DNA from: Synergistes jonesii | GTDB taxonomy: Bacteria > Synergistota > Synergistia > Synergistales > Synergistaceae | Reading direction: 5' to 3' | DNA length: 64,000 nt | NCBI RefSeq assembly: GCF_000712295.1 | Contig: NZ_JMKI01000006.1 | Span: 62,001 to 126,000 of the forward strand | Part shown: one piece after another, positions 39,568 to 48,034 of the stretch | Layout of the letters: every line of letters begins with the position of its first letter | How positions within the stretch are numbered: position 1 is the stretch's first letter | Position numbers and translations under genes: made by a program | The notes under the pieces: generated by a model | The model's database searches: none | Told to the model about the DNA's origin: nothing | The model's input: the letters and a program-made list of their open reading frames with translations, nothing else

Positions 39568-39989
39568 TGCCCCTCTGGTGGGAAAAAAGCGGGCTGCGCT
39601 TCCAGTGCGCCGCCTGCGGACGCTGCTGCGGCGGCGAGCCTGGGATCGTAAACGCGACGCTGCGGGAGCGCGTCGCGATAGCCGCGGAACTCAAAATCGA
39701 CGAAGAAACGTTAGAAAACGAATACATGACGCTGAAAGAGGGCGTTTTGACCTTTAGAGAGCTTGAAAACTACGATTGTATATTCGTAGAACGAAACTCA
39801 CGACGCTGTAAAATTTACAAAATCCGTCCTCTTCAATGCCGACTCTTCCCGTTTTGGCCTTCCATGCTGAGGAACAAAGATATCTGGGATTTTTACGCCG
39901 GTTTATGCGTTGGAATGAACAGGGGAAAACTCTACCCGCCCGAACTGCTTAAAAAATTCCTTGAACTGCCCTCCGCGCGGCGCCTTTAG
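39567..39989 (+). CDS. YkgJ-family cysteine-cluster protein
   Basis: 140 residues of the zinc/iron-chelating UPF0153 family. FQCAACGRCCGGEPG is followed about 65 residues later by CKIYKIRPLQCRLFPFW and a final LCVGMNRG; the cysteine set is typical. The function is unknown, generally thought to be metal binding. The start overlaps the mreB stop (TAATG), implying coupled translation. Confidence 0.88.
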   Translation: MPLWWEKSGLRFQCAACGRCCGGEPGIVNATLRERVAIAAELKIDEETLENEYMTLKEGVLTFRELENYDCIFVERNSRRCKIYKIRPLQCRLFPFWPSMLRNKDIWDFYAGLCVGMNRGKLYPPELLKKFLELPSARRL

Positions 39990-40107
39990 CTTAATACATT
40001 CACGTGAAATCAGCGCTTTTTTAAAAAACAGGCGAAAACGGAAAAATAAAAATGAAAAATCGCCTTGGATTATCAGCCGAATCGCTTAAATTCGCTGAAA
40101 TTCGCAC

Positions 40108-40136
40108 TTGAATTTTCAGTCATAAAAATGTACACT
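40108..40136 (+). promoter_or_regulatory. Promoter of the lysine aminotransferase gene
   Basis: TTGAAT (40108-40113) and TACACT (40131-40136) are 17 bases apart in an AT-rich stretch, about 75 bases before the ATG at 40211. The leader is too short for a lysine riboswitch. Confidence 0.6.
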
Positions 40137-40210
40137 ATTAGGTGTAGGGATTTAATAATTGAACTTACTCAGATACATAGTTCAAAAAATTTTACGAGGA
40201 GGTTGTTCTC

Positions 40211-41578
40211 ATGCCGTCAAAATGCTCAGTAGCACCGAAAGACGTATTCCCGACAATCGAAAAGCTCCTTCTTCGCGATGGCTTCGACATAGTCATCGAC
40301 ATGGAGAATTCGAAAGGAAGCCACATCATCGATCTGGCGAGCGGTAAAAAATGGCTCGATTTCTACACGTTCTTTGCTTCATCGCCGTTCGGAATGAACC
40401 ATCCGAAGCTCGACAACCCCGAATTCAAAGAAAAAATATTCCGCGCGGCGATCAACAAAGTCGCCAACTCGGACATCTACACGCAGGAAATGGCCGAATT
40501 CATCAAAACCTTCGGCGAAGTAGCGGTCCCCGAAGGCTACAATCACGTATTCTTCATCGACTACGGCACGCTGGCGGTCGAAAACACATTCAAGGTCGCG
40601 ATGGACTGGAAAGTCCAGAAGCTCATGCAGAAGGGCAAAATCACCCCCGGAGAAGCCTACAACGGGCGCAAGGGCACGAAGATCATGCACTTCAACGAAG
40701 CCTTCCACGGGCGTTCCGGCTACACCCTTTCCGTGACTAACACGAACGACCCGAACAAGCACCAGCGTTTCGCGAAATTCACGGAATGGCCGCGCATCAT
40801 CAACCCGAAAATCACCTTCCCGCTCGAAGACAACATCGGGCAGGTAGAATGGCTCGAGGCTCAGGCCATCAAGCAGATCAAACAGGCGATCATGGACGAC
40901 CCGGACGGAATAGCGGCCGTCATCATCGAGACGATCCAGGGCGAAGGCGGAGACAACCACTTCCGCACCGAATTCTTCCAGAAGCTGCGCCAGATCTGCG
41001 ACGAGAGCGAAATGCTGCTCATCTTCGACGAAGTGCAGTGTGGCATGGGCATCACCGGCAAGATGTGGGCCTGGCAGCACCATGCGCCGGTCAAGCCGGA
41101 CCTCTTCTCCTTCGGCAAAAAGGCTCAGATATGCGGGCTCATCGCCGGACCGCGCGTCGACGAAATCGAAAACAACTGCTTCAAAGTCTCCAGCCGCATC
41201 AACTCGACGTGGGGAGGCACGGTCGTCGACATGGTCCGCGCGCAGAGATACCTCGAAATCTACCGCGACGAAAAAATTCTCGACTACGTCGCCAACCAGG
41301 CCGGCCCGGCGCTCTACAAAGGCTTGAAGCAGCTTGAAGCCGAATTCCCTGGATACATCCGCAACGTGCGCGGCAAAGGGCTTATGTGCGCCTACGACAT
41401 CTGCTGCCCCGAACTCCGCGACAAATTCCTCAAGGCCTGCCACGCGAACAACATGCTCATCCTTGGCTGCGGCAGCAACACCGTCCGCTTCCGTCCGGCG
41501 CTCAACGTGCCCCTCGAAGACATCCAGCTCGGCATCGACATCTCGCGCAAAGCCGCGAAGGAAGTATTCACGAAATAG
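40211..41578 (+). CDS. lat: L-lysine 6-aminotransferase
   Basis: Class-III PLP aminotransferase, 455 residues, moving the epsilon amino group of L-lysine to 2-oxoglutarate to give aminoadipate semialdehyde. Family-specific blocks are FYTFFASSPFGMNHP, the PLP pocket FDEVQCGMGITGKMWAWQHH, the PLP lysine in FSFGKKAQICGL and INSTWGGTVVDMVR. GAGGAGG precedes ATG 40211. It has its own promoter and tandem terminators, so it is monocistronic. In an amino-acid fermenter it would start lysine breakdown. Confidence 0.92.
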   Translation: MPSKCSVAPKDVFPTIEKLLLRDGFDIVIDMENSKGSHIIDLASGKKWLDFYTFFASSPFGMNHPKLDNPEFKEKIFRAAINKVANSDIYTQEMAEFIKTFGEVAVPEGYNHVFFIDYGTLAVENTFKVAMDWKVQKLMQKGKITPGEAYNGRKGTKIMHFNEAFHGRSGYTLSVTNTNDPNKHQRFAKFTEWPRIINPKITFPLEDNIGQVEWLEAQAIKQIKQAIMDDPDGIAAVIIETIQGEGGDNHFRTEFFQKLRQICDESEMLLIFDEVQCGMGITGKMWAWQHHAPVKPDLFSFGKKAQICGLIAGPRVDEIENNCFKVSSRINSTWGGTVVDMVRAQRYLEIYRDEKILDYVANQAGPALYKGLKQLEAEFPGYIRNVRGKGLMCAYDICCPELRDKFLKACHANNMLILGCGSNTVRFRPALNVPLEDIQLGIDISRKAAKEVFTK

Positions 41579-41594
41579 CAAAACATTCTGCGAT

Positions 41595-41626
41595 AAAAAA
41601 GGGCGGCCTCCGGCCGCCCTTTTTTA
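41595..41626 (+). terminator. Strong terminator after lat
   Basis: GGGCGGCC (41602-41609) pairs with GGCCGCCC (41613-41620) around TCC, flanked by a run of A and six T, so it can act on both strands. Confidence 0.92.
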
Positions 41627-41638
41627 TCGTATAAGAAA

Positions 41639-41661
41639 ACCCCGCGATCGCGGGGTTTTTT
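41639..41661 (+). terminator. Second, tandem terminator
   Basis: CCCCGCGATCGCGGGG is a self-complementary stem followed by six T, about 13 bases after the first terminator. Tandem terminators insulate the next gap from lat transcription. Confidence 0.85.
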
Positions 41662-42138
41662 GTTTGATAACTTAACGCGCGCCGAGCCGATTTTTTAAAG
41701 ATTCCTGCGGCGTCTGCGAAAAATTCGTCTTTGCGCCCATAGCGAGGCGGTCGAGCCGTGCCGGAAGCGCGAATGTGCGATTTACGTTTTATTTCTCAGC
41801 CTGTCGCGGACGGCCGGCATCCAGACGTCTACGAGTATCGTCGCCTGATTGTCTTCAAGTTTAATATCCATGATTTTGTGGACAGTGTTGGCCGCGAACA
41901 AATCCGTGTGACGTTTTTAAGTAACTGGAGCGGAGACAGCTATACTTGTTTATTGTTTTATACGTTTGCCCTTATGGCCCACGCAGTATAGAGTGAGTTC
42001 CCAGTGAAAGCACCTGCGGGAGCTTGCGGACGATGTTCCGCTGTCGGCCCTGCCCACTACTGTTTTTGTAATATGTGATGTGCAATTTTTAATGTGTATA
42101 GTTAATGGACGATACTATACAGATAGCAGGCGGCGGTG
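41662..42138. other. Gene-poor gap between lat and the CobW gene
   Basis: About 480 bases with no convincing full gene. A short minus-strand coding-like fragment lies at 41782-41871 and a rod-like hairpin at about 41997-42060 (both listed under findings). A 77-residue plus-strand frame at 41758-41991 has no ribosome site or family look. The G+C swings from AT-rich to GC-rich patches, suggesting decayed sequence. The compact stem GCGGA-CGATGT-TCCGC lies near 42026-42041. Confidence 0.5.
41782..41871 (-). pseudogene. Possible remnant of a minus-strand coding region
   Basis: The minus frame reads MDIKLEDNQATILVDVWMPA and then VRDRLRNKT before TAA, with host-like codons. It continues upstream without a stop for about 15 codons (RHTDLFAANTVHKI) before a TAA. 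There is no clear ribosome site. It resembles the tail of a lost gene more than a real small gene; I do not recognise the family. Confidence 0.25.
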
Positions 42139-43125
42139 TCAGAAGCGCAGTTCGAGGAGCTTCAGCCCGGCTTCCTGCAGCAGGGCGGGAATCTCTCTTC
42201 TCGCCCTCTTCCTTCTGATGAAGATAGCCAGGTTGCGCGGCTGGCTGAAGCCCGGCGCCGCGTCCGCGTAGGTCGGCCTACCACCCTCGACTATGTCGAA
42301 GAGCTTCCACTCGCCGTCGGAGTCGAGGAAGTAGCCCTTCGAGCGCACGAGGTCGTCCGGCAGCTTTTCAAGGGCCGCTTTGAATTTTTCCGGATCTCCC
42401 TCCCAGAAGGCGCTGAGCGAGGCGAGGCTGTCCGGCGGAGCCATGTGCGGCGTCATGTTCGAGAGCGTGTCTTCTATGAATCTTTCCCACGCTTCGGCGC
42501 CGGGGATTTCTTTCATTTTTTCCTGGGAGCCGCCGTCGGCGAGGAATTCCCACGGTATGCCGCCGAATTCCGCGCGCGCTATCTTCGCCGAGGGGTTGAG
42601 GCTTCTGAGGTGTTCTTCAAGCGCGTCGGCTTCTTCTTTCGTAACAAGGTCCGTCTTGTTTATCAGCAGATGCGTCGCGGACTCCGTCTGCCGCGACACG
42701 GCGTTGAAGAGGTCGAGCCAATCTTCGAAGCGCTGCGCGTCGATGACGCAGACGTTGCCGGCGAAGCGGTAGTAGTCGTGAAGCATGCCGTGGCTCAGGT
42801 CTTTTTTCATGTCCGTCGTGTCGGCGACCCCGCTTGCTTCGACGAGCAGCACCGTCGGCCTGTAGTCTTTCAGTATCGTGTAGAGCCCGCGCAGGAAGTC
42901 GCCCTTCGCGCACGCGCAGAAGATGGAGCCGCGGCTTATCTCTATCACTTCGAGGCCGTCCCTGCGCACCACGTCGCCGTCGACTCCGGCTTTGCCGAAT
43001 TCGTTCATCAGCACCGCGATGCGCTCCCCTTCGGGATGTTTTTCCAGCAGATGTTTCAGCAGAGTGGTCTTCCCGCTGCCCAGGAAGCCGGAGAGGAGAA
43101 AGACTTTGCATTTGTTCCCGTTCAT
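42139..43125 (-). CDS. CobW/P47K-family GTPase (COG0523)
   Basis: G3E-class GTPase, probable metal chaperone, 328 residues. P-loop LLSGFLGSGKTTLLKHL at the N-terminus, a SIFCACAKG segment where the family has its CxCC metal motif, VEASGVADTTDM and base motif INKTDLV. The C-terminal CobW domain is shortened and lacks an obvious His-rich tail. It lies next to the GGGtGRT/NifU-like pair, which hints at metal or Fe-S handling; the metal is unknown. Confidence 0.87.
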   Translation of the reverse strand: MNGNKCKVFLLSGFLGSGKTTLLKHLLEKHPEGERIAVLMNEFGKAGVDGDVVRRDGLEVIEISRGSIFCACAKGDFLRGLYTILKDYRPTVLLVEASGVADTTDMKKDLSHGMLHDYYRFAGNVCVIDAQRFEDWLDLFNAVSRQTESATHLLINKTDLVTKEEADALEEHLRSLNPSAKIARAEFGGIPWEFLADGGSQEKMKEIPGAEAWERFIEDTLSNMTPHMAPPDSLASLSAFWEGDPEKFKAALEKLPDDLVRSKGYFLDSDGEWKLFDIVEGGRPTYADAAPGFSQPRNLAIFIRRKRARREIPALLQEAGLKLLELRF

Positions 43126-43235
43126 TTTTTATGCCTCCGGTTCGGGATGAAAGTATGCTTCGCCTCGCTTAGATTAGCATATCTATCAGGCGTTATCAAC
43201 TACTTCGCCGCCGTTTGTACGCCGCAGAAAGCGCG

Positions 43236-43270
43236 GCGCCGCATCGGGCGATTTTTTCGCCGGGCGGCGC
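43236..43270 (-). terminator. GC-rich hairpin after the GGGtGRT gene
   Basis: GCGCCGC (43236-43242) pairs with GCGGCGC (43264-43270), with further pairs inside around a T/A-rich loop. On the minus strand the following T tract is weak, so termination efficiency is uncertain. Confidence 0.45.
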
Positions 43271-43297
43271 TGCGCTTCGTTTTATTTTTCCCGGGGT

Positions 43298-44308
43298 TTA
43301 GAATTTTCCGGCCTTCGCCGCCTCTTCGACCGCGACGGCGACGGCGACCGACGCGCCGACCATCGGGTTGTTGCCCATTCCGATGAGCCCCATCATGTCG
43401 ACGTGAGCCGGGACCGACGAGCTGCCGGCGAACTGCGCGTCGCTGTGCATGCGCCCCATCGTGTCCGTCATGCCGTAGCTCGCGGGGCCGGCCGCCATGT
43501 TGTCGGGATGCAGCGTGCGGCCGGTGCCGCCGCCGGAGGCGACGGAGAAGTATTTCCTGCCGTTCTCCACGGCCCATTTTTTATAGGTGCCGGCTACGGG
43601 ATGCTGGAAGCGCGTCGGGTTCGTCGAGTTGCCGGTTATCGAGACGTCGACTCCTTCGTGCCTCATTATCGCGACGCCTTCGCTGACGTCGTTCGCGCCG
43701 TAGCATTTGACCTTCGCCCTGTCGCCGCCGGAGAAGGCTTTTTCCATCGTCACCGCGAGCTCGTCGGTGTACTGGTCGTATTTAGTCTCGACGAAGGTGA
43801 AGCCGTTTATGCGCGAGATGATGTAGGCGGCGTCTTTGCCGAGCCCGTTCAATATGACGCGCAGCGGCTCTTTGCGGACTTTGTTCGCGGTGCGCGCGAT
43901 GCCTATCGCACCCTCGGCGGCCGCGAAGGATTCGTGTCCGGCGAGGAAGCAGAAGCACTTCGTCCCCTCGTCGAGCAGCATCGCCGCCAAGTTGCCGTGC
44001 CCGAGCCCGACTTTGCGCTGGTCCGCGACGGAGCCCGGCACGCAGAAGGCCTGCAGCCCCTCGCCGATTTTCTCCGCCGCTTCGGCGGCGCATGCAGCGC
44101 CGCTTTTTATCGCGTTCGCCGCGCCGAGCGTGTAGGCCCATACCGCGTTGTCGAACGCTATCGGCTGGATGCCGCGCACAATGGCCGCCGCGTCCACGCC
44201 CTTTTCGAGGCAGAGGGCGCGCGCTTCGTCGAGCGACCCTAAGCCCTTTTCTTTGAGAAATGCGTTTATCTTTTCTATCCTGCGTTCGTAGCCTTCGAAG
44301 TTTGCCAT
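43298..44308 (-). CDS. GGGtGRT protein
   Basis: 336 residues from ATG 44308, preceded by GGGGAGG; the frame is open far upstream through the next gene but is not coding there. The name-giving motif appears as ASGGGTGRTLHPDN, with NPTRFQHPVAGTYKKW and a glycine/alanine-rich end MGNNPMVGASVAVAVAVEEA. Members always seem to accompany a NifU-like protein, as here (15-base gap). The biochemical role is not established; an Fe-S or sulfur-related function is inferred from the partner. Confidence 0.82.
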   Translation of the reverse strand: MANFEGYERRIEKINAFLKEKGLGSLDEARALCLEKGVDAAAIVRGIQPIAFDNAVWAYTLGAANAIKSGAACAAEAAEKIGEGLQAFCVPGSVADQRKVGLGHGNLAAMLLDEGTKCFCFLAGHESFAAAEGAIGIARTANKVRKEPLRVILNGLGKDAAYIISRINGFTFVETKYDQYTDELAVTMEKAFSGGDRAKVKCYGANDVSEGVAIMRHEGVDVSITGNSTNPTRFQHPVAGTYKKWAVENGRKYFSVASGGGTGRTLHPDNMAAGPASYGMTDTMGRMHSDAQFAGSSSVPAHVDMMGLIGMGNNPMVGASVAVAVAVEEAAKAGKF

Positions 44309-44322
44309 TTCGCGTACCTCCC

Positions 44323-45015
44323 CTACTGCCTGCGCGGGTCGATTATTTTGTCGGCCTCCGCGTAGCGTCCGTAAGTGGCCGTGTTCTTTTCGAAGGCCTC
44401 TTTGGGATCCGTGCCTTTGCGGATAGCTTCCATCATCTTCCCCAGCGAGACGTAGCGGTAGCCTATTATTTCGCCGTTCTTGTCGAGCGCCTGGTCGAGG
44501 ACGTAGCCTTCGGCCATTTCCAGATAGCGCGGCCCCTTTGCGAGAGTGCCGTACATCGTGCCGATCTGCGAGCGGAGCCCCTTGCCGAGGTCTTCGAGCC
44601 CGGCGCCGATCGTCAGCCCGTCGTCGGAGAAGGCGCTCTGCGTCCTGCCGTAGGCTATCTGAAGGAAGAGTTCGCGCATCGCGGTGTTTATCGCGTCGCA
44701 TACGAGGTCCGTATTCAGCGCTTCGAGAATCGTCTTTCCTGGGAGAATCTCCGAGGCCATGGCCGCGGAGTGCGTCATGCCGGAGCAGCCGATAGTTTCA
44801 ACGAGGGCTTCCTGTATCACGCCGTTCTTGACGTTCAGCGACAGCTTGCAGGCCCCCTGCTGCGGCGCGCACCAGCCGATGCCGTGCGTGAAGCCGGAGA
44901 TGTCTCCTATCTGCCGTGATTCTACCCATTTCCCTTCTTCTGGAATGGGCGCCGGGCCGTGCTTAGCGCCCCGCGCCACGCATACCATTTCTTCAACTTC
45001 GCGAGAGTATTGCAT
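44323..45015 (-). CDS. NifU-like iron-sulfur scaffold-type protein
   Basis: 230 residues. The N-terminal half resembles the IscU/NifU fold: GWCAPQQGACKLSLNVKNGVIQEALVETIGCSGMTHSAAMASEIL, with cysteines in IGCSGM and in WCAPQQGAC, and LVCDAINTAMRELF. It is longer than IscU (about 130 residues) because of a C-terminal extension. It is first gene of the pair with GGGtGRT, behind AAGGAGGAG. Probably assembles or carries Fe-S clusters, but not for a visible client. Confidence 0.78.
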   Translation of the reverse strand: MQYSREVEEMVCVARGAKHGPAPIPEEGKWVESRQIGDISGFTHGIGWCAPQQGACKLSLNVKNGVIQEALVETIGCSGMTHSAAMASEILPGKTILEALNTDLVCDAINTAMRELFLQIAYGRTQSAFSDDGLTIGAGLEDLGKGLRSQIGTMYGTLAKGPRYLEMAEGYVLDQALDKNGEIIGYRYVSLGKMMEAIRKGTDPKEAFEKNTATYGRYAEADKIIDPRRQ

Positions 45016-45091
45016 TTGCAGGTCTCCTCCTTAAAGTAAATGGAACTTTACGCTTTGTAGCCTTATAAAAATTTGCAAGCCTTTCGCGGCG

Positions 45092-46480
45092 TTAATATCC
45101 CCACTCGAAATCGGGGCTTCCGGCTTCCAGCAGGCGCCGCTTCATATCCTTCGTTATTTCGTCGAGCGCTTCTTTTGTGCGCCCCTCGCAGCGCGCGACG
45201 AGGACCGGCTGTGTGTTGGAGACGCGCACGAGTCCCCAGCCGTTTTCATATACGATTCTCACGCCGTCTATCGTGATGACGTTCAGCTTTTCCGCTGCGG
45301 CCTTTTCCTTCACGCGCTCGACGACGCCGGCTTTTTTGTCGTCCGGGCAGTCGTAGCGCGTCTCTATCGTCGAAGGATAGATTGGAATAGCCTTCATCAT
45401 TTCCGAAAGCGGCTTATCCGTGTTCGACAGAATACGCGCCATGCGCCCGGCTGCGTAAAAGGCGTCGTCGTAGCCGAAGTATTCGTCGGCGAAGAACATG
45501 TGCCCCGAGACTTCGCCGGAGAAGAGCGCGCCCTCTTCGCGCATCTTCGCCTTGACGAGCGAGTGTCCCGCCTTCCACCATAGCGGCCTGCCGCCAAGCC
45601 TCTCGACCGTCTCCGGCAGGGCCATCGAGCTTTTTATCTCGCAGATGGCGAGCGCACCCGGGTGCTTTGGCAATATCTCGCTCCAGTAGAAGGCCATCAG
45701 GCGGTCTCCCCAGATCACCTCGCCGCGGTCGTCGACGACGCCGATTCTGTCGGAGTCCCCGTCGAAGCCGGCGCCGAAGTCGGCGCCCGTTTTGCGCACG
45801 GTATCTATGAGCGCGCTCAGGTTTTCGCGCTTCGTCGGGTCTGGATGGTGGTTGGGGAAGTTCCCGTCCGGTTCGCTGAAGAGCTCCGTCACGTCGCAGC
45901 CGATGCGGCGCAGGAACTCCGGCGCGTAGAGCCCGCCGGTGCCGTTGCCGCAGTCGCAGACGACCTTCGGCCTGCGCGGGCCGAGCTTTATCTTCGATAC
46001 GAGCATGTCGACGTATTCCGCGTTGATATCCGCCGCCGCGTATCCGCCCTGCTTTTCCGCCTCCGGCATGTCGCCGGCGGCTATCATCCTGTAGATTTCC
46101 TGGATGTCGTCGCCCCAGAGCGTCGCTTTTTGGTAGGCGAGCTTGAGCCCGTTGAACTCCCTGGGGTTGTGGCTCCCCGTCACCATGACGCCGCCGCGGG
46201 CGTCGAAGCGGTATAGGCTCCAGTAAAAGGCCGGAGAGGATACCATCCCGAGGTCGACGACGCCGACGCCGGAGCTCCTTAGCCCGCGCGCGGCCGCGGC
46301 CTTTATGCGAGCGGTGGAGAGCCTCGCGTCTCCGCCGAGCGTGGCGCGGGCGACGCCTCGGCGCATGAGCCACGCGCCGTAAGCCCGCCCGATCAGATAG
46401 ACTTTCTCGTCGGCGAGCTCCGTATCGGCGATGCCCCTTATGTCATATTCGCGGAAAATGTGCGCGGGGACTAAACTCAT
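45092..46480 (-). CDS. Phosphomannomutase/phosphoglucomutase
   Basis: Alpha-D-phosphohexomutase of 462 residues interconverting hexose 1- and 6-phosphates for envelope polysaccharide precursors. The phosphoserine loop is VMVTGSHNPREFNG, the Mg loop is FDGDSDRIG and the sugar loop FSGEVSGHMFF. The C-terminal phosphate-binding segment ends RVSNTQPVLVARCEG. Four-domain length is normal. It stands alone between the NifU-like and nitroreductase-like genes. Confidence 0.92.
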   Translation of the reverse strand: MSLVPAHIFREYDIRGIADTELADEKVYLIGRAYGAWLMRRGVARATLGGDARLSTARIKAAAARGLRSSGVGVVDLGMVSSPAFYWSLYRFDARGGVMVTGSHNPREFNGLKLAYQKATLWGDDIQEIYRMIAAGDMPEAEKQGGYAAADINAEYVDMLVSKIKLGPRRPKVVCDCGNGTGGLYAPEFLRRIGCDVTELFSEPDGNFPNHHPDPTKRENLSALIDTVRKTGADFGAGFDGDSDRIGVVDDRGEVIWGDRLMAFYWSEILPKHPGALAICEIKSSMALPETVERLGGRPLWWKAGHSLVKAKMREEGALFSGEVSGHMFFADEYFGYDDAFYAAGRMARILSNTDKPLSEMMKAIPIYPSTIETRYDCPDDKKAGVVERVKEKAAAEKLNVITIDGVRIVYENGWGLVRVSNTQPVLVARCEGRTKEALDEITKDMKRRLLEAGSPDFEWGY

Positions 46481-46561
46481 AGTACTTCCTCCATTCTGTG
46501 CGGCGTCTGCTCTTGCTAAGAATAAAGCTTTCGCGCGCCTTTTGCAACAGACGAAAGGTTC

Positions 46562-46589
46562 AAAAAAACCGGCCCGATGCGAGGGCCGG
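46562..46589 (-). terminator. Terminator after the nitroreductase-like gene
   Basis: On the minus strand CCGGCCC and GGGCCGG (46569-46575 / 46583-46589) form a seven-base stem followed by seven T, shortly after the stop at 46598. Confidence 0.85.
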
Positions 46590-46597
46590 CCGTCGCC

Positions 46598-47215
46598 TCA
46601 CTGTCTGCCGACGAGCATTACGCCGGTTATTTTCGCGACGGGGCTCAAATTCAGCGAGGATTCGATCTTCAACCTATTGAATGATTCGACGAAGCGCGCC
46701 TTGAGCCCGAGCGCCTGCGCCGCGAGATAGACGTTCTGCGACATCGCGCCCGTCGCTATGTAGCTGAAGTTCTCCATGTTCATCATGCCGCTGCTGACGA
46801 AGACGAGGACGCAGGGCGCCGTTTTTGCGAAGTCCTGGGTGACGGCGCCGGAGGGCAGTCTTTTCTCGTCGCTCTGCTCGATTAGCGCGTGCTTCTCCCA
46901 GCTGTAAAGGAAACCGCCCTTCCTGAGAAGGACGTAGATCGAGACGTAAGGCTCGCGCCCCATCGCCATCGGCACCGTCCAGCCCTTCGGCTCCCTGTTT
47001 TTGCCACTCGCGGCCCAGAGGATCGTCGAAAGCTCCTCCTGCGTGAGCTCGTCCTTTGCAAAAATCTTCTGCTCCGCCGACGCGCGCAGCGCTATCGCCT
47101 CAAGCACCGAGGGACCGCCGCCCCTGTCAGGCTCCGGCAGCAGAACGCTCGCCGCGAAGGCCGCCGAAGAGGCCGCGAGAATGAGCGCCGCAGTCAAAAG
47201 TACCAGTTTTTTCAT
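46598..47215 (-). CDS. Exported nitroreductase/SagB-like protein
   Basis: 205 residues from ATG 47215 behind CAGGAGGAAAA. A signal peptide (MKKLVLLTAALILAASSAAFAAS) points to the periplasm. The rest is a nitroreductase-fold domain: ELTQEELSTILWAASGKNREPKGWTVP, then GAMSQNVYLAAQALGLKARFVESFN. Family members bind FMN, but export is unusual for this fold. Substrate unknown. Confidence 0.8.
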   Translation of the reverse strand: MKKLVLLTAALILAASSAAFAASVLLPEPDRGGGPSVLEAIALRASAEQKIFAKDELTQEELSTILWAASGKNREPKGWTVPMAMGREPYVSIYVLLRKGGFLYSWEKHALIEQSDEKRLPSGAVTQDFAKTAPCVLVFVSSGMMNMENFSYIATGAMSQNVYLAAQALGLKARFVESFNRLKIESSLNLSPVAKITGVMLVGRQ

Positions 47216-47240
47216 ATAGTTTTCCTCCTGTTTTTTCAGT

Positions 47241-48014
47241 TTAAATCCACGGCCATGAGGCCGCATAACCCAGAAAATAGAGCATAGCCCCGCCGAAGAG
47301 CATCGAGAAGAACATGCCGGCGCAGAGGAACGGCCCGAGCGGAATCGCGCTCTTGCGCGTCACCCTTTTGGCGGCGAGCAGCGGCAGCACGACCGCGCCG
47401 CCGGCGAGGAAGCCGAGATAGAGCGAGATCAGCGTCATCTTCAGCCCCATGAAGGCGCCTATGCCGAGCATCAGCATCGCGTCGCCGACGCCCATCTTGC
47501 CGCGGCTGACGATGATTATAGCGCCGATCACCGCGAAGCCGGCCGCCGCGCCGAGCGCCCCGTCGACGACGGCGCTCAGGCCGTGCGGCAGGCGCATTAC
47601 TAACCCGCAGACCGCCATCGCTATCGCCCACGAATCGTAAATGTAGCCGGTGTAGAGGTCGGTCAGCGAGTGAAAGGCCGCGAATGGCAGCGCCGCCGCA
47701 GCGAAGAGAAAGGCCGGAGCCGGGCCGAAGCGCCATGCGAGCAGCGAAAGCAGCGCGGCGCCGACGATTTCCGCGAAAAAATGGCGCGGCGGGATCTTCG
47801 CGCCACAGCTGCGGCACCTGCCGCCGAGTGCAACGAAGGAGAGAAGCGGTACAAGGTCGCGCGCCGAAAGCGCGCGCCCGCAGGCGTCGCATACCGAGCG
47901 CTCTTTCCCCCACCATTTCTTCCCCACGTCGGCGCGCATCGCGGCCGCGTTCGCGAAGGAGCCGAGCGCGGCGCCGAGCCAGAAAGCGAAAAACGTAAGA
48001 ATCGCCTTTTCCAT
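47241..48014 (-). CDS. Prepilin peptidase (type IV leader peptidase)
   Basis: Membrane aspartyl protease cleaving prepilin-like leaders, 257 residues with about eight hydrophobic segments. Two CxxC pairs (CDACG, CRSCG) form the N-terminal zinc site. The catalytic aspartates are in SLTDLYTGYIYD and MGVGDAML. No pilin or secretion gene is adjacent, so its targets lie elsewhere. It is 25 bases upstream of the nitroreductase-like gene on the same strand. Confidence 0.88.
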   Translation of the reverse strand: MEKAILTFFAFWLGAALGSFANAAAMRADVGKKWWGKERSVCDACGRALSARDLVPLLSFVALGGRCRSCGAKIPPRHFFAEIVGAALLSLLAWRFGPAPAFLFAAAALPFAAFHSLTDLYTGYIYDSWAIAMAVCGLVMRLPHGLSAVVDGALGAAAGFAVIGAIIIVSRGKMGVGDAMLMLGIGAFMGLKMTLISLYLGFLAGGAVVLPLLAAKRVTRKSAIPLGPFLCAGMFFSMLFGGAMLYFLGYAASWPWI

Positions 48015-48034
48015 ATGCTCCCCCCAGCCGCAAA

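Noticed and set aside
40137-40210. Lysine riboswitch before the lysine aminotransferase
   Set aside because: The leader is about 70 bases, too short, and lacks the multi-helix structure.
40379-41581. 400-residue frame on - opposite lat
   Set aside because: Antisense to a recognised aminotransferase with promoter and terminators on +.
41758-41991. 77-residue frame on + in the gap after lat
   Set aside because: No ribosome site, mixed composition and no recognisable pattern.
42136-43386. 416-residue frame on + opposite the CobW gene
   Set aside because: Mirror of a recognised GTPase gene; Arg/Pro-rich and without a ribosome site.
44309-44701. N-terminal extension of the GGGtGRT protein
   Set aside because: The open frame runs into the NifU-like gene in another frame; ATG 44308 has a strong ribosome site and the extension is Arg-rich noise.
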